DNA from: Trileptium ribeirensis
Taxonomy: Eukaryota; Nematoda; Enoplea; Enoplida; Thoracostomopsidae
Length of the DNA: 64,000 nt
NCBI GenBank assembly: GCA_030248225.1
Contig: JASANE010018365.1
Coordinates: 1-64,000 of the forward strand
Direction: 5' to 3'
Position 1 is the first letter of the stretch, and every line of letters begins with the position of its first letter. Made by a program: the position numbers and the translations under genes. This document shows positions 1-12,220 of the stretch, piece by piece. Below the pieces are notes generated by a model. That model made no database searches, was not told the origin of the DNA, and was given only the letters and a program-made list of their open reading frames with translations.

Positions 1-460
1 TTGTGGCGAAGTCGAGTTTCATAGAGCGAATGTTGATTGTCCCCAATCGGGTTTTCCGACCTCATTGGTGGAGCCTTTGATGTGATGAGCATTATTGTGT
101 GATGAGGTGCCGAATGATCATTTCGACCCCCATCGTTGTTCCGGCAAGTGACGACCGAGGTGGCTGATGCCACCGTGACAGGGTCACCATCCCGATTATC
201 CGGAACCACGCGAGCAGTGAGATCGACCACATTATGACGGTGTTGCCGATCCCTTAGCCGCCGTATTCTGCGACGCGCACGTCGCAGAATACGACGTTGC
301 CACCACTGCCCTCTGCCACGGAGGCGCTCTCCTCTCCTCGTTGAGGCAGCTGCTCGCGAATTGTGGGACTGGGCCTGTATGTCTGTATGTACCTACGGTT
401 GACTAATCCTCTTTTCCATGCCAAGTTCAATTCAAATTTGGATGTGGTCATTTGTAACAT
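1..460. other. GC-richer low-coding segment
   Basis: This stretch is visibly richer in G and C than the DNA that follows. The longest minus-strand open frame (254-460) has no recognisable motif and is explained partly by the perfect hairpin at 262-293. It could be the end of an unrecognised repeat cut by the window edge. No gene is claimed. Confidence 0.3.
262..293. repeat. Perfect 13-bp-stem hairpin
   Basis: CGTATTCTGCGAC (262-274) is followed by a six-base loop GCGCAC and its exact reverse complement GTCGCAGAATACG (281-293). The sequence shows the symmetry directly; a function such as terminal repeat, transcript hairpin or protein site is not known. Confidence 0.8.
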
Positions 461-1137
461 GAGAATAAGCTGATCGATTCAGCTAAAATTTTCACATAGG
501 TTATGATGTAATATAGCACAGATATACAGCAAATTACAGCTCCTACATTGTTTGTTTCGGAGGACTAACGTACACAAGACCGGTATTTTGCTCCTAAATT
601 AGCGCAATCTTTGGCCTTTTTATTTGTAACATGGTAATGTGAGGACGTAGTTGACTCAAATTTAGTATTATATAAAATTTATATAGCATACATGAAGCAC
701 GAACAACAACTCCACATTACGTACTTGAGCTTTACGGGCTGAAAGTGAAGATTTTCGACCAAAGCCTCTAAAATTTCACTCCTGTTATAAGCAGCTTGGT
801 AGTAGGTGGGTGAACTAATTTTTCTAGTATTTTCACTACGCATGTGAACTTACGGACTACACATAGCTTTAGGCTAATATTCCTGTATCACGGTCAGCTG
901 ACTAATAATGGTTCAAACATTAAACTTTATCAAACAATCTAATTGACGAAAAATTACATTTGCCATCTATAATCGCGTATTAATGCATATTTTAATTTGA
1001 CTATGTTTTCATAGTCTTGTTCAGTTTGGCAATCTAATAGTGACGTCCATCGTCCTTGTATCCCTTCATCACAAGAGTACAATAGAGTAGAGTTCATTAT
1101 TTATATTCAAAGTTCTGCGGCCCATGTCACCTTTAGG
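461..1137. other. AT-rich DNA, nothing assignable
   Basis: No open frame of note, no splice-bounded coding signal and no terminal repeats were seen here. It is AT-rich sequence with short homopolymers. Confidence 0.5.
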
Positions 1138-1340
1138 GCTGGACGTTACAATGTTAGAAAAACGAACAGCTTAGAGAGGGGTTCGGGGACGGCAGCCCCT
1201 CAACTTAGACTTAGGCTTAGTACATTGTCTATATAGGAACCTTGGCTCATTCTGAGACTAAGGCTTAGGCTCACTATATCGAGAACGGCATTGCATACAT
1301 TTGACTTTCGCCCCTAAAGGTTACATTTGCAAGTTCCGTG
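1138..1340 (+). repeat. Dispersed repeat family A, copy 1
   Basis: A run beginning near GTTAGAAAAACGAAC, continuing through GGGGTTCGGGG, CTTAGGCTTAG and ending near GAACGGCATTGCATAC matches, with divergence, the same order of blocks at about 21,955-22,140. A shorter reverse-complement piece lies near 61,720-61,770. The shared block order shows a dispersed repeat. The GGTTCG block faintly resembles a pol III B box, so a SINE is possible, but no convincing A box was seen. Confidence 0.6.
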
Positions 1341-1631
1341 TGTTCTGCTGTTTTTGTAATTGTACAATGCATGCTTGTTGGCATATCTGTGCTACTTATT
1401 TCGTCCCTGTTGTATTTTAAATTCTCCGGAGAACTTATGTGCATGGCACTAATTTCTGACTACTTATATATTGGAGAAGCTGAGCTGTAGCCCCAACGGT
1501 CTTAACGAAGCATCTAGTTTTTAACACGCCAAAAGCTCAAACCTATATATATATCAAACCTCGCTCCTCGATTGTCATATTTCTACCTTCCAACTCTATC
1601 GATCTCGAATTAATTTGAATATATCACATTA
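1341..1631. other. AT-rich spacer before palindrome
   Basis: Nothing assignable. The inverted symmetry of the large palindrome stops abruptly at 1,632: base 1,631 no longer pairs with base 12,221. Confidence 0.5.
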
Positions 1632-2315
1632 TGGTGCAAAATATGTTTGAAATTTATCTATGAGTTATATCCCAAGTTCAGGATAGCTCATTTAGAAAAA
1701 TATAGCACTGTTTGCTAAAATCATATAAGCGAGAAATCTGCATTAAACACGACGCATTGTCTCAGACAGACCTCCGGGTTTTTCCGTCGTAACCCCACTC
1801 CAATTTCTTTGAGATCAATGTATGAATAGTCAGAAATTTGTTTCAACCCATCCGACTTAGTCTTATAAGAATTTTCGTTCTGGTAATAATATATTTACCA
1901 CCCTGATATTTTGGTTATGCTGGATAAACTGCTTCGTTGTTAATTTTTTCGTTTTAGTTGCAAAATGCGGACACATAAAGCTTCAAACACCAAACGAAGC
2001 TTTATTGTAACGTTAATCTCAATATATAATGCTAGCTGGATATTATTGTTTTAAAAATTTTAAACTGTTTTTTAGTTACTGTGAGAACATTTTTGATGCA
2101 AAAAGTAATGATATCTGCGTTAAAAACCATTTTCGCGTTCTACTCACATAGGCAGAGGTAGCCAGTACGCTTCGTTTATATATATATTGTGATTAAATAA
2201 TTTCTTGTACATTCTGATTAATTAATACATCAGGAAGATATGTAGCTTGAGAGAGCTTTTATGAGTTTGGAAGCGATTTTAATACCTTCATGCCCACTCG
2301 GTGCCAAATCGACCC

Positions 2316-2339
2316 ACCCAGCACTGCGAAGTGCTGGGT
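2316..2339. repeat. 10-bp-stem hairpin in palindrome arm
   Basis: ACCCAGCACT, a four-base loop and AGTGCTGGGT form a perfect stem; the copy in the other arm is at 11,519-11,542. It is a compact G/C stem in AT-rich surroundings, of unknown role. Confidence 0.75.
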
Positions 2340-3509
2340 TGGATTTATTATTCAGTTATGTTCGTACACGCGTTGTCATTTGCTCGCTTTGTGAGGTACT
2401 TACGAAAATGAGCGGCAGTTCCTAGTGGGCTGCTACGCCGCTTCCAATCGTGCAGCCTGTGTTCGATTTCTAACGCGGGCTTGATTTTGTCAAACATTGT
2501 ACGGCACATATGTTCAGTCGGGCATGAAAGCATTAAGAGGCGTTTAGGCTAGCATGGTGTACTGGGATTATAAATTCGGCAGAAAAATTCCGGTTCTGTT
2601 CATTTCGATCAAATTTTAAGTTGACTTTGTTTGGCTGGATGCGCTCTGCAGTCAAACATTGCGGAATTTAAAGCTATAATACTATCTTCGTTCCTAAAGA
2701 ACTATTCACTCGAACCGCCGAAAGTAAAGCATGAATGGCAATCACTCAAATCCACTACTCAATTGTGCTAAAATAAAAAAATGAAACGGCAACACTCACG
2801 ACGTGAAAACAAGTTTCAACTGCTAAAATCATACGTATTCTCAAGCTGACTAAGATAATTTCAAACTCCTGGCGTATCTAATGCAGGATATACATTGTAT
2901 AGGCTAAGATACCGCAATATATGTTGTCGTAACACATAAAAACTGAAACAGTTGAAATTACTTATGTATTACTTTTATGTCTTTGAGAGACGGTGGCGAA
3001 TAACGTTGTGTCCGTCGTGTCCACAGAAAAATATATATTGAAATATATATACAAAGCATAATTTTGTTGGAACGATTTCGGAACTATTATGTAACACCAA
3101 ACATACAAATAAGATTTGGTTTTTTCGAAATTACGCGGGCGCACAGATTTTCGAATTGGAATCTAAACGGGCTTGCACTACGCGTCGTGTTCCTATCCGC
3201 TCATATATATTGTGAAGTTATTAGCACTAATTATGTCATCGGGTATCTACACTAGTTATGTTATTTAAAATACACAACACCCAAGTGCACGATGGGATAT
3301 CTATGCCGGGATGGCCTGCTGAATACCATCGTTGTCTGCGCAATATGGCGTATAGATAGAATGAAAGCCCGAAACATTAATAAAAATGGTATCTTATGTC
3401 ATATCTCAACTGTATTAAGTTTCACCCAAAGAGTGCATACACGAAGAGTATGCTACTTCCCGGCACTGTAACCGTAAAATCGCATTGGCACATTGGATGA
3501 GACGAGTGT

Positions 3510-3690
3510 TTTCGGATCGACCCCCTCATTAATCGGGGTCATTATGCACAGACCCCAGTTTTGCTTGGGATAATGCAAACCCTCAGTTTTGTGAGGGGGT
3601 TATGTCGGACCCCCACTTTTAAGAGGTGGCCCGCCAACCGAACCGATCACACATATCCCAAATGACCGTCACGCTACCCCCCACAAAACT
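3510..3690. repeat. Cluster of small G/C hairpins (left arm)
   Basis: Within about 180 bp there are at least four short imperfect inverted repeats of related design: GACCCCCTC...GGGGTC, CCCAGTTTTGCTTGGG, CCCTCAGTTTTGTGAGGG, and CCCCCACTTTTAAGAGGTGG. A half of the same design, ACAAAACTGGG, follows. Each has a 3-6 bp G/C stem and a T-rich loop. The repeated design suggests tandem duplication of one hairpin followed by divergence. The mirror cluster is at about 10,160-10,345. Confidence 0.65.
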
Positions 3691-3734
3691 GGGAGTCTGA
3701 ACCGAGAAAGCCGGGTACATCAAACACGGGTTTA

Positions 3735-4030
3735 TAAAATAGAGTGCTGCGAAATGACATACTCGCCTCTTTATGAAGTCTTGGTTGCACCAATTGAATG
3801 TGTTGATGCAATAGAGTGCCGCGAAATGACATAACCGCCTCTTTTGAAGTCTCTGTTGCACCAATTAGAATGTGTTCACGCAATAGAGTGCGGCGAAATG
3901 ATATATCCGCCTCTTTATGAAGTCTTGGTTGCATCAATTGAATGCGTTGTCGCAATAGTGTGCGGCGAATAATATACCCGCCTCTTATGAAAGTTTTCTT
4001 GCGTCTGCACCAATGGAATGTGTGGAATGT
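3735..4030 (-). repeat. 72-bp minisatellite (left arm)
   Basis: The block GCGAAATGA recurs at 3,749, 3,821, 3,893 and, as GCGAAT, at 3,965, an exact 72-bp period. Each unit has the order GCGAAATGACAT, CGCCTCTT, GAAGTCTTGGTTGCACCAA, TTGAATG, GCAATAGAGTG. Because 72 is a multiple of three, minus-strand frames stay open across it (a 154-codon frame at 3,674-4,138), which explains that frame without a gene. Confidence 0.85.
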
Positions 4031-6838
4031 AACAAGTGTATAATTTAAGACATGTAACATAATTGGAGTTTTTGACATATGTAAAACTACATCGGATGAA
4101 AATATTACGACATACATATCTTTGCACTTATTAAACAATTATTGGCAGCAACAAACGTTTTTTCGTCAAAAAATTTTCGTTCAATTCATCTTTAAATCAA
4201 GTCAGAACCAGAAATAAAGATGGTACGCAGCAATGATCCAAATACGGGGGGGGGGGAGGAAATCGACGTGATGCATTTAAAAAAACTAGTATAACAATAA
4301 CAATAATATCCATTTTGGAAATTTCCATTAAAACTTTTCACGAGTTAGCTATTTTAACAAAAGAACAACCACAATTTACGACCACCACGTTATGTTTGGC
4401 CTTGCTAGACTGGAAACAACAATTTAATTTTCCAGCAATTTTGTCCCATGGTGCTAAACGAACACAGTGTTAGCCTCATGACATATAAGCAGAACTAGAC
4501 TACGCACTCTAGAAAGACCTGCCTGCCCCCTTGATTACCTAGGGAGGACTAAGGGACGGGGGGCTAGATTTATTATACGTCTAGAGTCTAAAGGCATGTT
4601 GAACTCAAACTGTTTGCTGAAATTCCGAACATTTTTCTAAATTTTCGGTCTTGCTCATTCTAGTCTTTTTTTGTATTTTTGGTACTCTTCAACCAGTCAA
4701 TACTGTTGAAACTGTTTAGGGATATGCCTTTAGCCAATTATCGACGAGATGTGTTAACTGAAACAGTTTGAGCTCAACTTTTGACTTCAAATTTATAAAC
4801 ATCACATTGGTCTGTAAAAATCACCTTCAAATATTTTTCAAATTTAGATAAAATTTTGAGCTCAAAATTCTAGCAAAAGTTTAAGCGTGCGAACACGCAT
4901 TAAACTAAAAATGAGGGTCAGTCGTGCTGTCTCGAAATGTAGTTGTCAGAACCGACTTTCCCACCGCCTGCGTCCATGATTGTGTAGACATTACCGTTGG
5001 CTATATCCTAGATAATATCGAATACCTATTCGTGTAATAGACAATTTCTGTGTTCTCTATTCAGTACTCTTGACTTGGATCCAAGCGAAAGAATATTCAA
5101 TCAAATGACACTACACACGACATTAAATTTCCGAAACGCTTGCAATAAATCAAATGTGTTTCAGAAAGAATTACAATGCCACGAACGGGATATTTGGCTG
5201 TTTGACAAGGAATTTTATAATTTTAAAATATAATATTTCAAATCAACATCATATCATTGAAACCTAAACACGAAAACAAGAAATCATACATACACATACA
5301 CCGTCATATTCTTTTCTATATATACAGTTATAATTATATAGTTTTCCCTTTCTGAAACAAAGTTTTGTTCAACGAACACGTATTATATAAACATACCTAC
5401 TGTTTGGTTCCAAGGTTGCAATTATTTTTATTATAGATCTCAGTTTTACCATAACTATTATTCCTATACCTGCAACAATTTCAGCTGCTAATAACATCTG
5501 TAGTTTGGTAATTTACGTTTGCTTCTGGCGAAAGATGTTATTTAGTTGTGTTCTTGGCTTTTATACCTGTCTTTTATTATAGAGAAAGTTTTATCAAGCT
5601 TTACCTTATGGTAGTGTTTTACAAAGTACACCGCGCAATGCAAAGAAAATGTAATATATGGTCAAAAGATCAAATGGTGTAAAATGTAGCATTGTGTAAT
5701 TACCAGTTTTGTTGTTATTAAAGGAGGAGCGCAGGACGCCGGTGAAAAGTTGAAGGGGGGAGGGCTATCCGCAGACGGCCTTGTTTTCTACAAAATTAAG
5801 AGACAGCCCCGCCCCCACCCCCAAAAGCCCCTGGACCGAGGCATGAAATTTTTGAAAACCAATGTTTGTTCAAATTTTAATGTAGATATATTTTGTGTTT
5901 TAAGTTACTTTAACAATTTCGCGTCCATTGGAGCACATTTGCATCGGCGCGTAGCACGAAGCGTTGTGTTCATTATTCATCCCGTGTTTTAGTTGTACGA
6001 GTGCTGTTTGTCAGTTCGCTTTGCAACGTTGTTTAAGGAGCCGCTCAACAGTTCCTAGAAAAGCCTAGTGGTTTTGAGTACGCTGCCCACAATAGAACGA
6101 ACACGGTTTGTTCAATCCATGGCACCGGCTCAATTCTGTCAAATATTGAACAGTTAGTAGGCAAATTAATTTGGGCAACAAAGGGTTAATAAGTTTACAG
6201 CATTTCAAACATCTTAATACAAATTGCTTGACTAAATATAAATGTTTAACATCGACCGAAAAAGCCACCAGTATTCTGATTTAGGCCGTCTGCTGAACGA
6301 CCAAGATATGTTCCGTCTGCTCTTTTCCATGCATATACGAAACAAGTCTATTCGATATTTATTACCGTTGAGTTTACACATTAGGTAATAGCAAAAATTG
6401 ATACGGCAAAAATGCTGGTTTAACCACTGTACTTCGTGAACTCAAGGATAAGTAAGACTACGTTATTTTCTAAAAAAGGTTGGCTTCACGTATGAATTGT
6501 TATGTTTTATATATATTCAATGGGATATGCCATCAAATGCATGAAATCAGAAAATATTATCTCGAGGGTTTAATAAAATTATCAAAATACTAAGCGCTTA
6601 AATCGGCGAATTCCGCACTATCGTAAATATTATTGAACGTTTGTGATAATTGAAAACAGGAGAAACAAAAAAGAAAACAAGCAAACCTAGAAACAGAATC
6701 TTCATGCCTAGCTATGTAATGAATTGGTATTATACTGGTGCACACGATTATAGTGCAGAAACGGGTAGAAACCTGTTTTGGCAGTCAGCGGCGTAAACTT
6801 CAGCTGGACATAGAAAAGTGCGAAAACTCTTTCTGGGT

Positions 6839-7049
6839 TGGCTTCTTTCCTTTCTTGTTTTTTCAATCATCATAAAAGTGCAACATTTTTAAGGTAATTG
6901 GGGATTGGACGATATAACTTGTTATTCCAACTACCGTTGGGCCTTTAGCGCACTAAATTCGAGAAATATACGCAATTTTTGCATCAAATCCAGAGCCTTT
7001 TACAATAAGAGCATAGCACATTATGCTAATTTGCCGCAAAGATATGATC
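6839..7049. other. Unique centre of giant palindrome
   Basis: About 211 bp that do not pair with themselves separate the two arms. A non-palindromic centre is what a stable genomic palindrome often has, and it argues against a simple fold-back cloning or read artefact, which would lack a spacer. No gene was recognised. Confidence 0.85.
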
Positions 7050-9849
7050 ACCCAGAAAGTGTTTTCGCACTTTTCTATGTCCAAGCTGAAGTTTACGCCG
7101 CTGACTGCCAAAACAGGTTTCTACCCGTTTCTGCACTATAATCGTGTGCACCAGTATAATATCAATTCATTACATAGCTAGGCATGAAGATTCTGTTTCT
7201 AGGTTTGCTTGTTTTCTTTTTTGTTTCTCCTGTTTTCAATTATCACAAACGTTCAATAATATTTACGATAGTGCGGAATTCGCCGATTTAAGCGCTTAGT
7301 ATTTTGATAATTTTATTAAACCCTCGAGATAATATTTTCTGATTTCATGCATTTGATGGCATATCCCATTGAATATATATAAAACATAACAATTCATACG
7401 TGAAGCCAACCTTTTTTAGAAAATAACGTAGTCTTACTTATCCTTGAGTTCACGAAGTACAGTGGTTAAACCAGCATTTTTGCCGTATCAATTTTTGCTA
7501 TTACCTAATGTGTAAACTCAACGGTAATAAATATCGAATAGACTTGTTTCGTATATGCATGGAAAAGAGCAGACGGAACATATCTCGGTCGTTCAGCCGA
7601 CGGCCTAAAACAGAATACTGGTGGCTTTTACGGTCGATGGAAAACATTTATAAATAGGCAAGCAATTTGAATAAAGATGTTTGAAATGCTGTAAACTTAT
7701 TAACCCTTTGTTGCCCAAATTAATTTGCCTACTAACTGTTCAATATTTGACAGAATTGAGCCGGTGCCATGGATTGAACAAACCGTGTTCGTTCTATTGT
7801 GGGCAGCGTACTCAAAACCACTAGGCTTTTCTAGGAACTGTTGAGCGGCTCCTTAAACAACGTTGCAAAGCGAACTACAAACAGCACTCGTACAAATAAA
7901 ACACGGGATGAATAATGAACACAACGCTTCGTGCTACGCGCCGATGCAAATGTGCTTCAATGGGCACGAAATTGTTAAAGTAACTTAAAACACAAAATAT
8001 ATCTACATTAAAATTTGAACAAACATTGGTTTTCAAAAATTTCATGCCTCGGTCCAGGGGCTTTTGGGGGTGGGGGCGGGGCTGTCTTAATTTTGTAGAA
8101 AACAAGGCCGTCTTTGATAGCCCTCCCCCCTTCAATTTTTAACCGGCGTCCTGCGCTCCTACTTTAATAACAAATAAACTGGTAATTACACAATGCTAGA
8201 TTTTACACCATTTAATTTTTTGACCATATATTACATTTTCTTTGCATTGCGCGGTGTACTTTGTAAAACACTACCATACGGTAAAGCTTGATAAAACTTT
8301 CTCTATAATAAAAGACAGGTATAAAAGCCAAGAACACAACTAAATAACATCTTTCGCCAGAAGCAAACGTAAATTACCAAACTACAGATGTTATTAGCAG
8401 CTGAAGTTGTTGCAGGTATAGGAATAATAGTTATGGTAAAACTAAGATCTATAATAAAAATAATTGCAACTTGGAACCAAACAGTAGGTATGTTTATATA
8501 ATACGTGTTCGTTGAACAAAACTATTTCAGAAAGGGAAAACTATATAATTATAAATGTATATATAGAAAAGAATATGACGGTGTATGTGTATGTATGATT
8601 GCTTGTTTCCGTGTTTAGGTTTCAATGATATGATGTTGATTTGAAATATTATATTTTAAAATTATAAAATTCCTTGTCAAACAGCCAATATCCCGTTCGT
8701 GGCATTGTAATTCTTCCTGAAACACATTTGATTTATTGCAAGCGTTTCGGAAATTTAATGTCGTGTGTAGTGTCATTTGATTGAATATTCTTTCGCTTGG
8801 ATCCAAGTCAAGAGTACTGAATAGAGAACACAGAAATTGTCTATTACACGAATAGGTATTCGATATTATCTAGGATATAGCCAACGGTAATGTCTACACA
8901 ATCATGGACGCAGGCGGTGGGAAAGTGATCAGACAACTACATTTCGAGACAGCACGACTGACCCTCATTTTTAGTTTAATGCGTGTTCGCACGCTTAAAC
9001 TTTTGCTAGAATTTTGAGCTCAAAATTTTATCTAAATTTGAAAAATATTTGAAGGTGATTTTTACAGACCAATGTGATGTTTATAAATTTGAAGTCAAAA
9101 GTTGAGCTCAAACTGTTTCAGTTAACACATCTCGTCGATAATTGGCTAAAGGCATATCCCTAAACAGTTTCAACAGTATTGACTCGTTGAAGATTACCAA
9201 AAATACAAAAAAGACTCGTAGACAAGACCGAAAATTTAGAAAAATGTTCGGAATTTCAGCAAACAGTTTGAGTTCAACATGCCTTTAGACTCTAGACGTA
9301 TAACAAATCTAGCCCCCCGTCCCTTAGTCCTCCCTAGGTAATCAAGGGGGCAGGCAGGTCTTTCTAGAGTGCGTAGTCTAGTTCTGCTTATATGTAGTGA
9401 GGCTAACACTGTGTTGGTTTGGCACCATCGAACAAAAGTGCTGGAAAATTAAATTGTTGTTTCCAGTCTAGCAAGGCCAAACATAACGTGGTGGTCGTAA
9501 ATTGTGGTTGTTCTTTTGTTAAAATAGCTAACTCGTGAAAAGTTTTAATGGAAATTTCCAAAATGGATATTATTGTTATTGTTATACTAGTTTTTTTAAA
9601 TGCATCACGTCGATTTCCTCCCCCCCCCCCGTATTTGGATCATTGCTGCGTACCATCTTTATTTCTGGTTCTGACTTGATTTAAAGATGAATTGAACGAA
9701 AATTTTTTGACGAAAAAACGTTTGTTGCTGCCAATAATTGTTTAATAAGTGCAAAGATATGTATGTCGTAATATTTTCATCCGATGTAGTTTTACATATG
9801 TCAAAAACTCCAATTATGTTACATGTCTTAAATTATACACTTGTTACAT

Positions 9850-10130
9850 TCAACACATTCCATTGGTGCAACCAAGACTTCATAAGAGGCGGGTATATTA
9901 TTTCGCCGCACACTATTGCGACAACGCATTCAATTGATGCAACCAAGACTTCATAAGAGGCGGATATATCATTTCGCCGCACTCTATTGCGTGAACACAT
10001 TCAATTGGTGCAACAGAGACTTCAAAAGAGGCGGTTATGTCATTTCGCGGCACTCTATTGCATCAACACATTCAATTGGTGCAACCAAGACTTCATAAGA
10101 GGCGAGTATGTCATTTCGCAGCACTCTATT
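9850..10130 (+). repeat. 72-bp minisatellite (right arm)
   Basis: Inverted copy of the array at 3,735-4,030. Small indels have broken the long frame into several short ones, again indicating that the frame in the left arm is not under coding constraint. Confidence 0.85.
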
Positions 10131-10159
10131 TTATAAACCCGTGTTTGATGACCCGGCTT

Positions 10160-10345
10160 TCTCGGTTCAGACTCCCAGTTTTGTGGGGGGTAGCGTGACG
10201 GTCATTTGGATATGTGTGATCGGTTCGGTTGGCGGGCCACCTCTTAAAAGTGGGGGTCCGACATAACCCCTCACAAAACTGAGGGTTTGCATTATCCCAA
10301 GCAAAACTGGGGTCTGTGCATAATGACCCCCAGAACTGAGGGGGT
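10160..10345. repeat. Cluster of small G/C hairpins (right arm)
   Basis: Mirror copy of the cluster at 3,510-3,690. Several stems differ slightly between arms, for example CCCCCAGAACTGAGGGGG here against a shifted left-arm version. Comparing paired changes could show whether the stems are maintained. Confidence 0.6.
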
Positions 10346-12220
10346 AGATCCGAAAACACTCGTCTCATCCAATGTGCCAATGCGATTTTACGGTTACAGT
10401 GCCGGGAAGTAGCATACTCTTCGTGTATGCACTCTTTGGGTGAAACTTAATACAGTTGAGATATGACATAAGATACATTTTATTAATGTTTTGGGCTTTC
10501 ATTCTATCTATACGCCATATTGCGCAGACAACGATGGTATTCAGCAGCCCATCCCGGCATAGATATCCCATCGTGCACTTGGGTGTTGTGTATTTTAAAT
10601 AACATAACTAGTGTAGATACCCGATGACATAATTAGTGCTAATAACTTCACAATATATATGAGCGGATAGGAACACGACGCGTAGTGCAAGCCGTTTAGA
10701 TTCCAATTCGAAAATCTGTGCGCCGCGTAATTTCGAAAAAACCAAATCTTATTTGTATGTTTGGTGTTACATAATAGTTCCGAAATCGTTCCAACAAAAT
10801 TATGCTTTGTATATATATTTCAATATGTGTGCTTCTGTGGACACGACGGACACAACGTTATTCGCCACCGTCTCTCAAGACATAAGTAATACATAAGTAA
10901 TTTCAACTGTTTCAGTTTTTATGTGTTACGACAACATATATTGCGGTATCTTAGCCTATACAATGTATATATTGCATTAGATACGCCAGGAGTTTGAAAT
11001 TATCTTAGTCAGCTTGAGAATACGTATGATTTTAGCAGTTGAAACTTGTGTTCACGTCGTGAGTGTTGCCGTTTCATTTTTTTATTTTAGCACAATTGAG
11101 TAGTGGATTTGAGTGATTGCCATCATGCTACAGCTTTCGGCGGTTCGAGTGAATAGTTCTTTAGGAACGAAGATAGTATTATAGCTTTAAATTCCGCAAT
11201 GTTTGACTGCAGAGCGCATCCAGCCAAACAAAGTCAACTTAAAATTTGATCGAAATGAACAGAACCGGAATTTTTATGCCGAATTTATAATCCCAGTACA
11301 ACATGCTAGCCTAAACGCCTCTTAATGCTTTCATGCCCGAATGAACATATGTGCCGTACAATGTTTGACAAAATCAAGCCCGCGTTAGAAATCGAACACA
11401 GGCTGCACGATTGGAAGCGGCGTCGCAGCCCACTAGGAACTGCCGCTCATTTTCGTAAGTACCTCACAAAGCGAGCAAATGACAACGCGTGTACGAACAT
11501 AACTGAATAATAAATCCAACCCAGCACTTCGCAGTGCTGGGTGGGTCGATTTGGCACGAGTGGGCATGAAGGTATTAAAATCGCTTCCAAACTCATAAAA
11601 GCTCTCTCAAGCTACATATCTTCCTGATGTATTAATTAATCAGAATGTACAAGAAATTATTTAATCACAATATATATATAAACGAAGCGTACTGGCTACC
11701 TCTGCCTATATGCGTAGAACGCGAAAATGGTTTTTAAGCGCGGATATCATTACTTTTTGCATCAAAAATGTACTAACAGTAACTAAAAAACAGTTTAAAA
11801 TTTTTAAAACAATAATATCCAGCTAGTTATATATTAAGATTAACGTTACAATAAAGCTTCGTTTGGTGTTTGAAGCTTTATGTGTCCGCATTTTGCAACT
11901 AAAACGAAAAAATTAACAACGAAGCAGTTTATCCAGCATAACCAAAATATCAGGGTGGTAAATATATTATTACAGAACGAAAATTCTTATAAGACTAAGT
12001 CGGATGGGTTGAAACAAATTTCTGACTATTAGTACATTGATCTCAAAGAAATTGGAGTGGGGTTACGACGGAAAAACCCGGAGGTCTGTATGAGACAAAT
12101 ACATCGTGTCATGCCATTCTCGCTTATATGATTTTAGCAAACAGTGCTATATTTTTCTAAATGAGCTATCCTGAACTTGGGATATAACTCATAGATAAAT
12201 TTCAAACATATTTTGCACCA

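Larger units (their letters stand above)
1632..6838 (+). repeat. Left arm of giant palindrome
   Basis: This 5.2-kb arm is the reverse complement of 7,050-12,220. The outer end TGGTGCAAAATATG (1,632 on) pairs with CATATTTTGCACCA ending at 12,220; the inner end pairs ACCCAGAA (7,050) with TTCTGGGT ending at 6,838. Long blocks are identical near the centre, for example about 6,420-6,830, and substitutions and small indels are more frequent further out, for example 6,230-6,310. The arm holds a small hairpin at 2,316-2,339, hairpins at 3,510-3,690, a 72-bp minisatellite, a poly-G run near 4,247 and an AT-rich remainder. Short open frames exist (2,348-2,533 minus; 5,750-5,992 plus) and recur in the other arm only because the arms are copies; none resembles a known protein. 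No flanking target duplication was found. A long fold-back element, a segmental inverted duplication, or an assembly join of two haplotypes all remain possible. Confidence 0.93.
7050..12220 (-). repeat. Right arm of giant palindrome
   Basis: Inverted copy of 1,632-6,838, slightly shorter because of small indels. It contains the mirror copies of the minisatellite (about 9,850-10,130), the G/C hairpin cluster (about 10,160-10,345), the poly-C run near 9,622 and the small hairpin at 11,519-11,542. A 61-codon frame at 11,325-11,510 matches the left-arm frame at 2,348-2,533 with only a couple of replacements. That is expected from arm identity and is not by itself evidence of coding. Confidence 0.93.

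Noticed and set aside
3674..4138. 154-codon minus-strand frame in the palindrome arm
   Set aside because: It is generated by the 72-bp repeat, whose length is a multiple of three, and the mirror copy in the other arm is broken by indels.
5750..5992. 80-codon plus-strand frame present in both palindrome arms
   Set aside because: Its recurrence follows from arm identity; the N-terminal residues differ by indel between arms and there is no recognisable motif.
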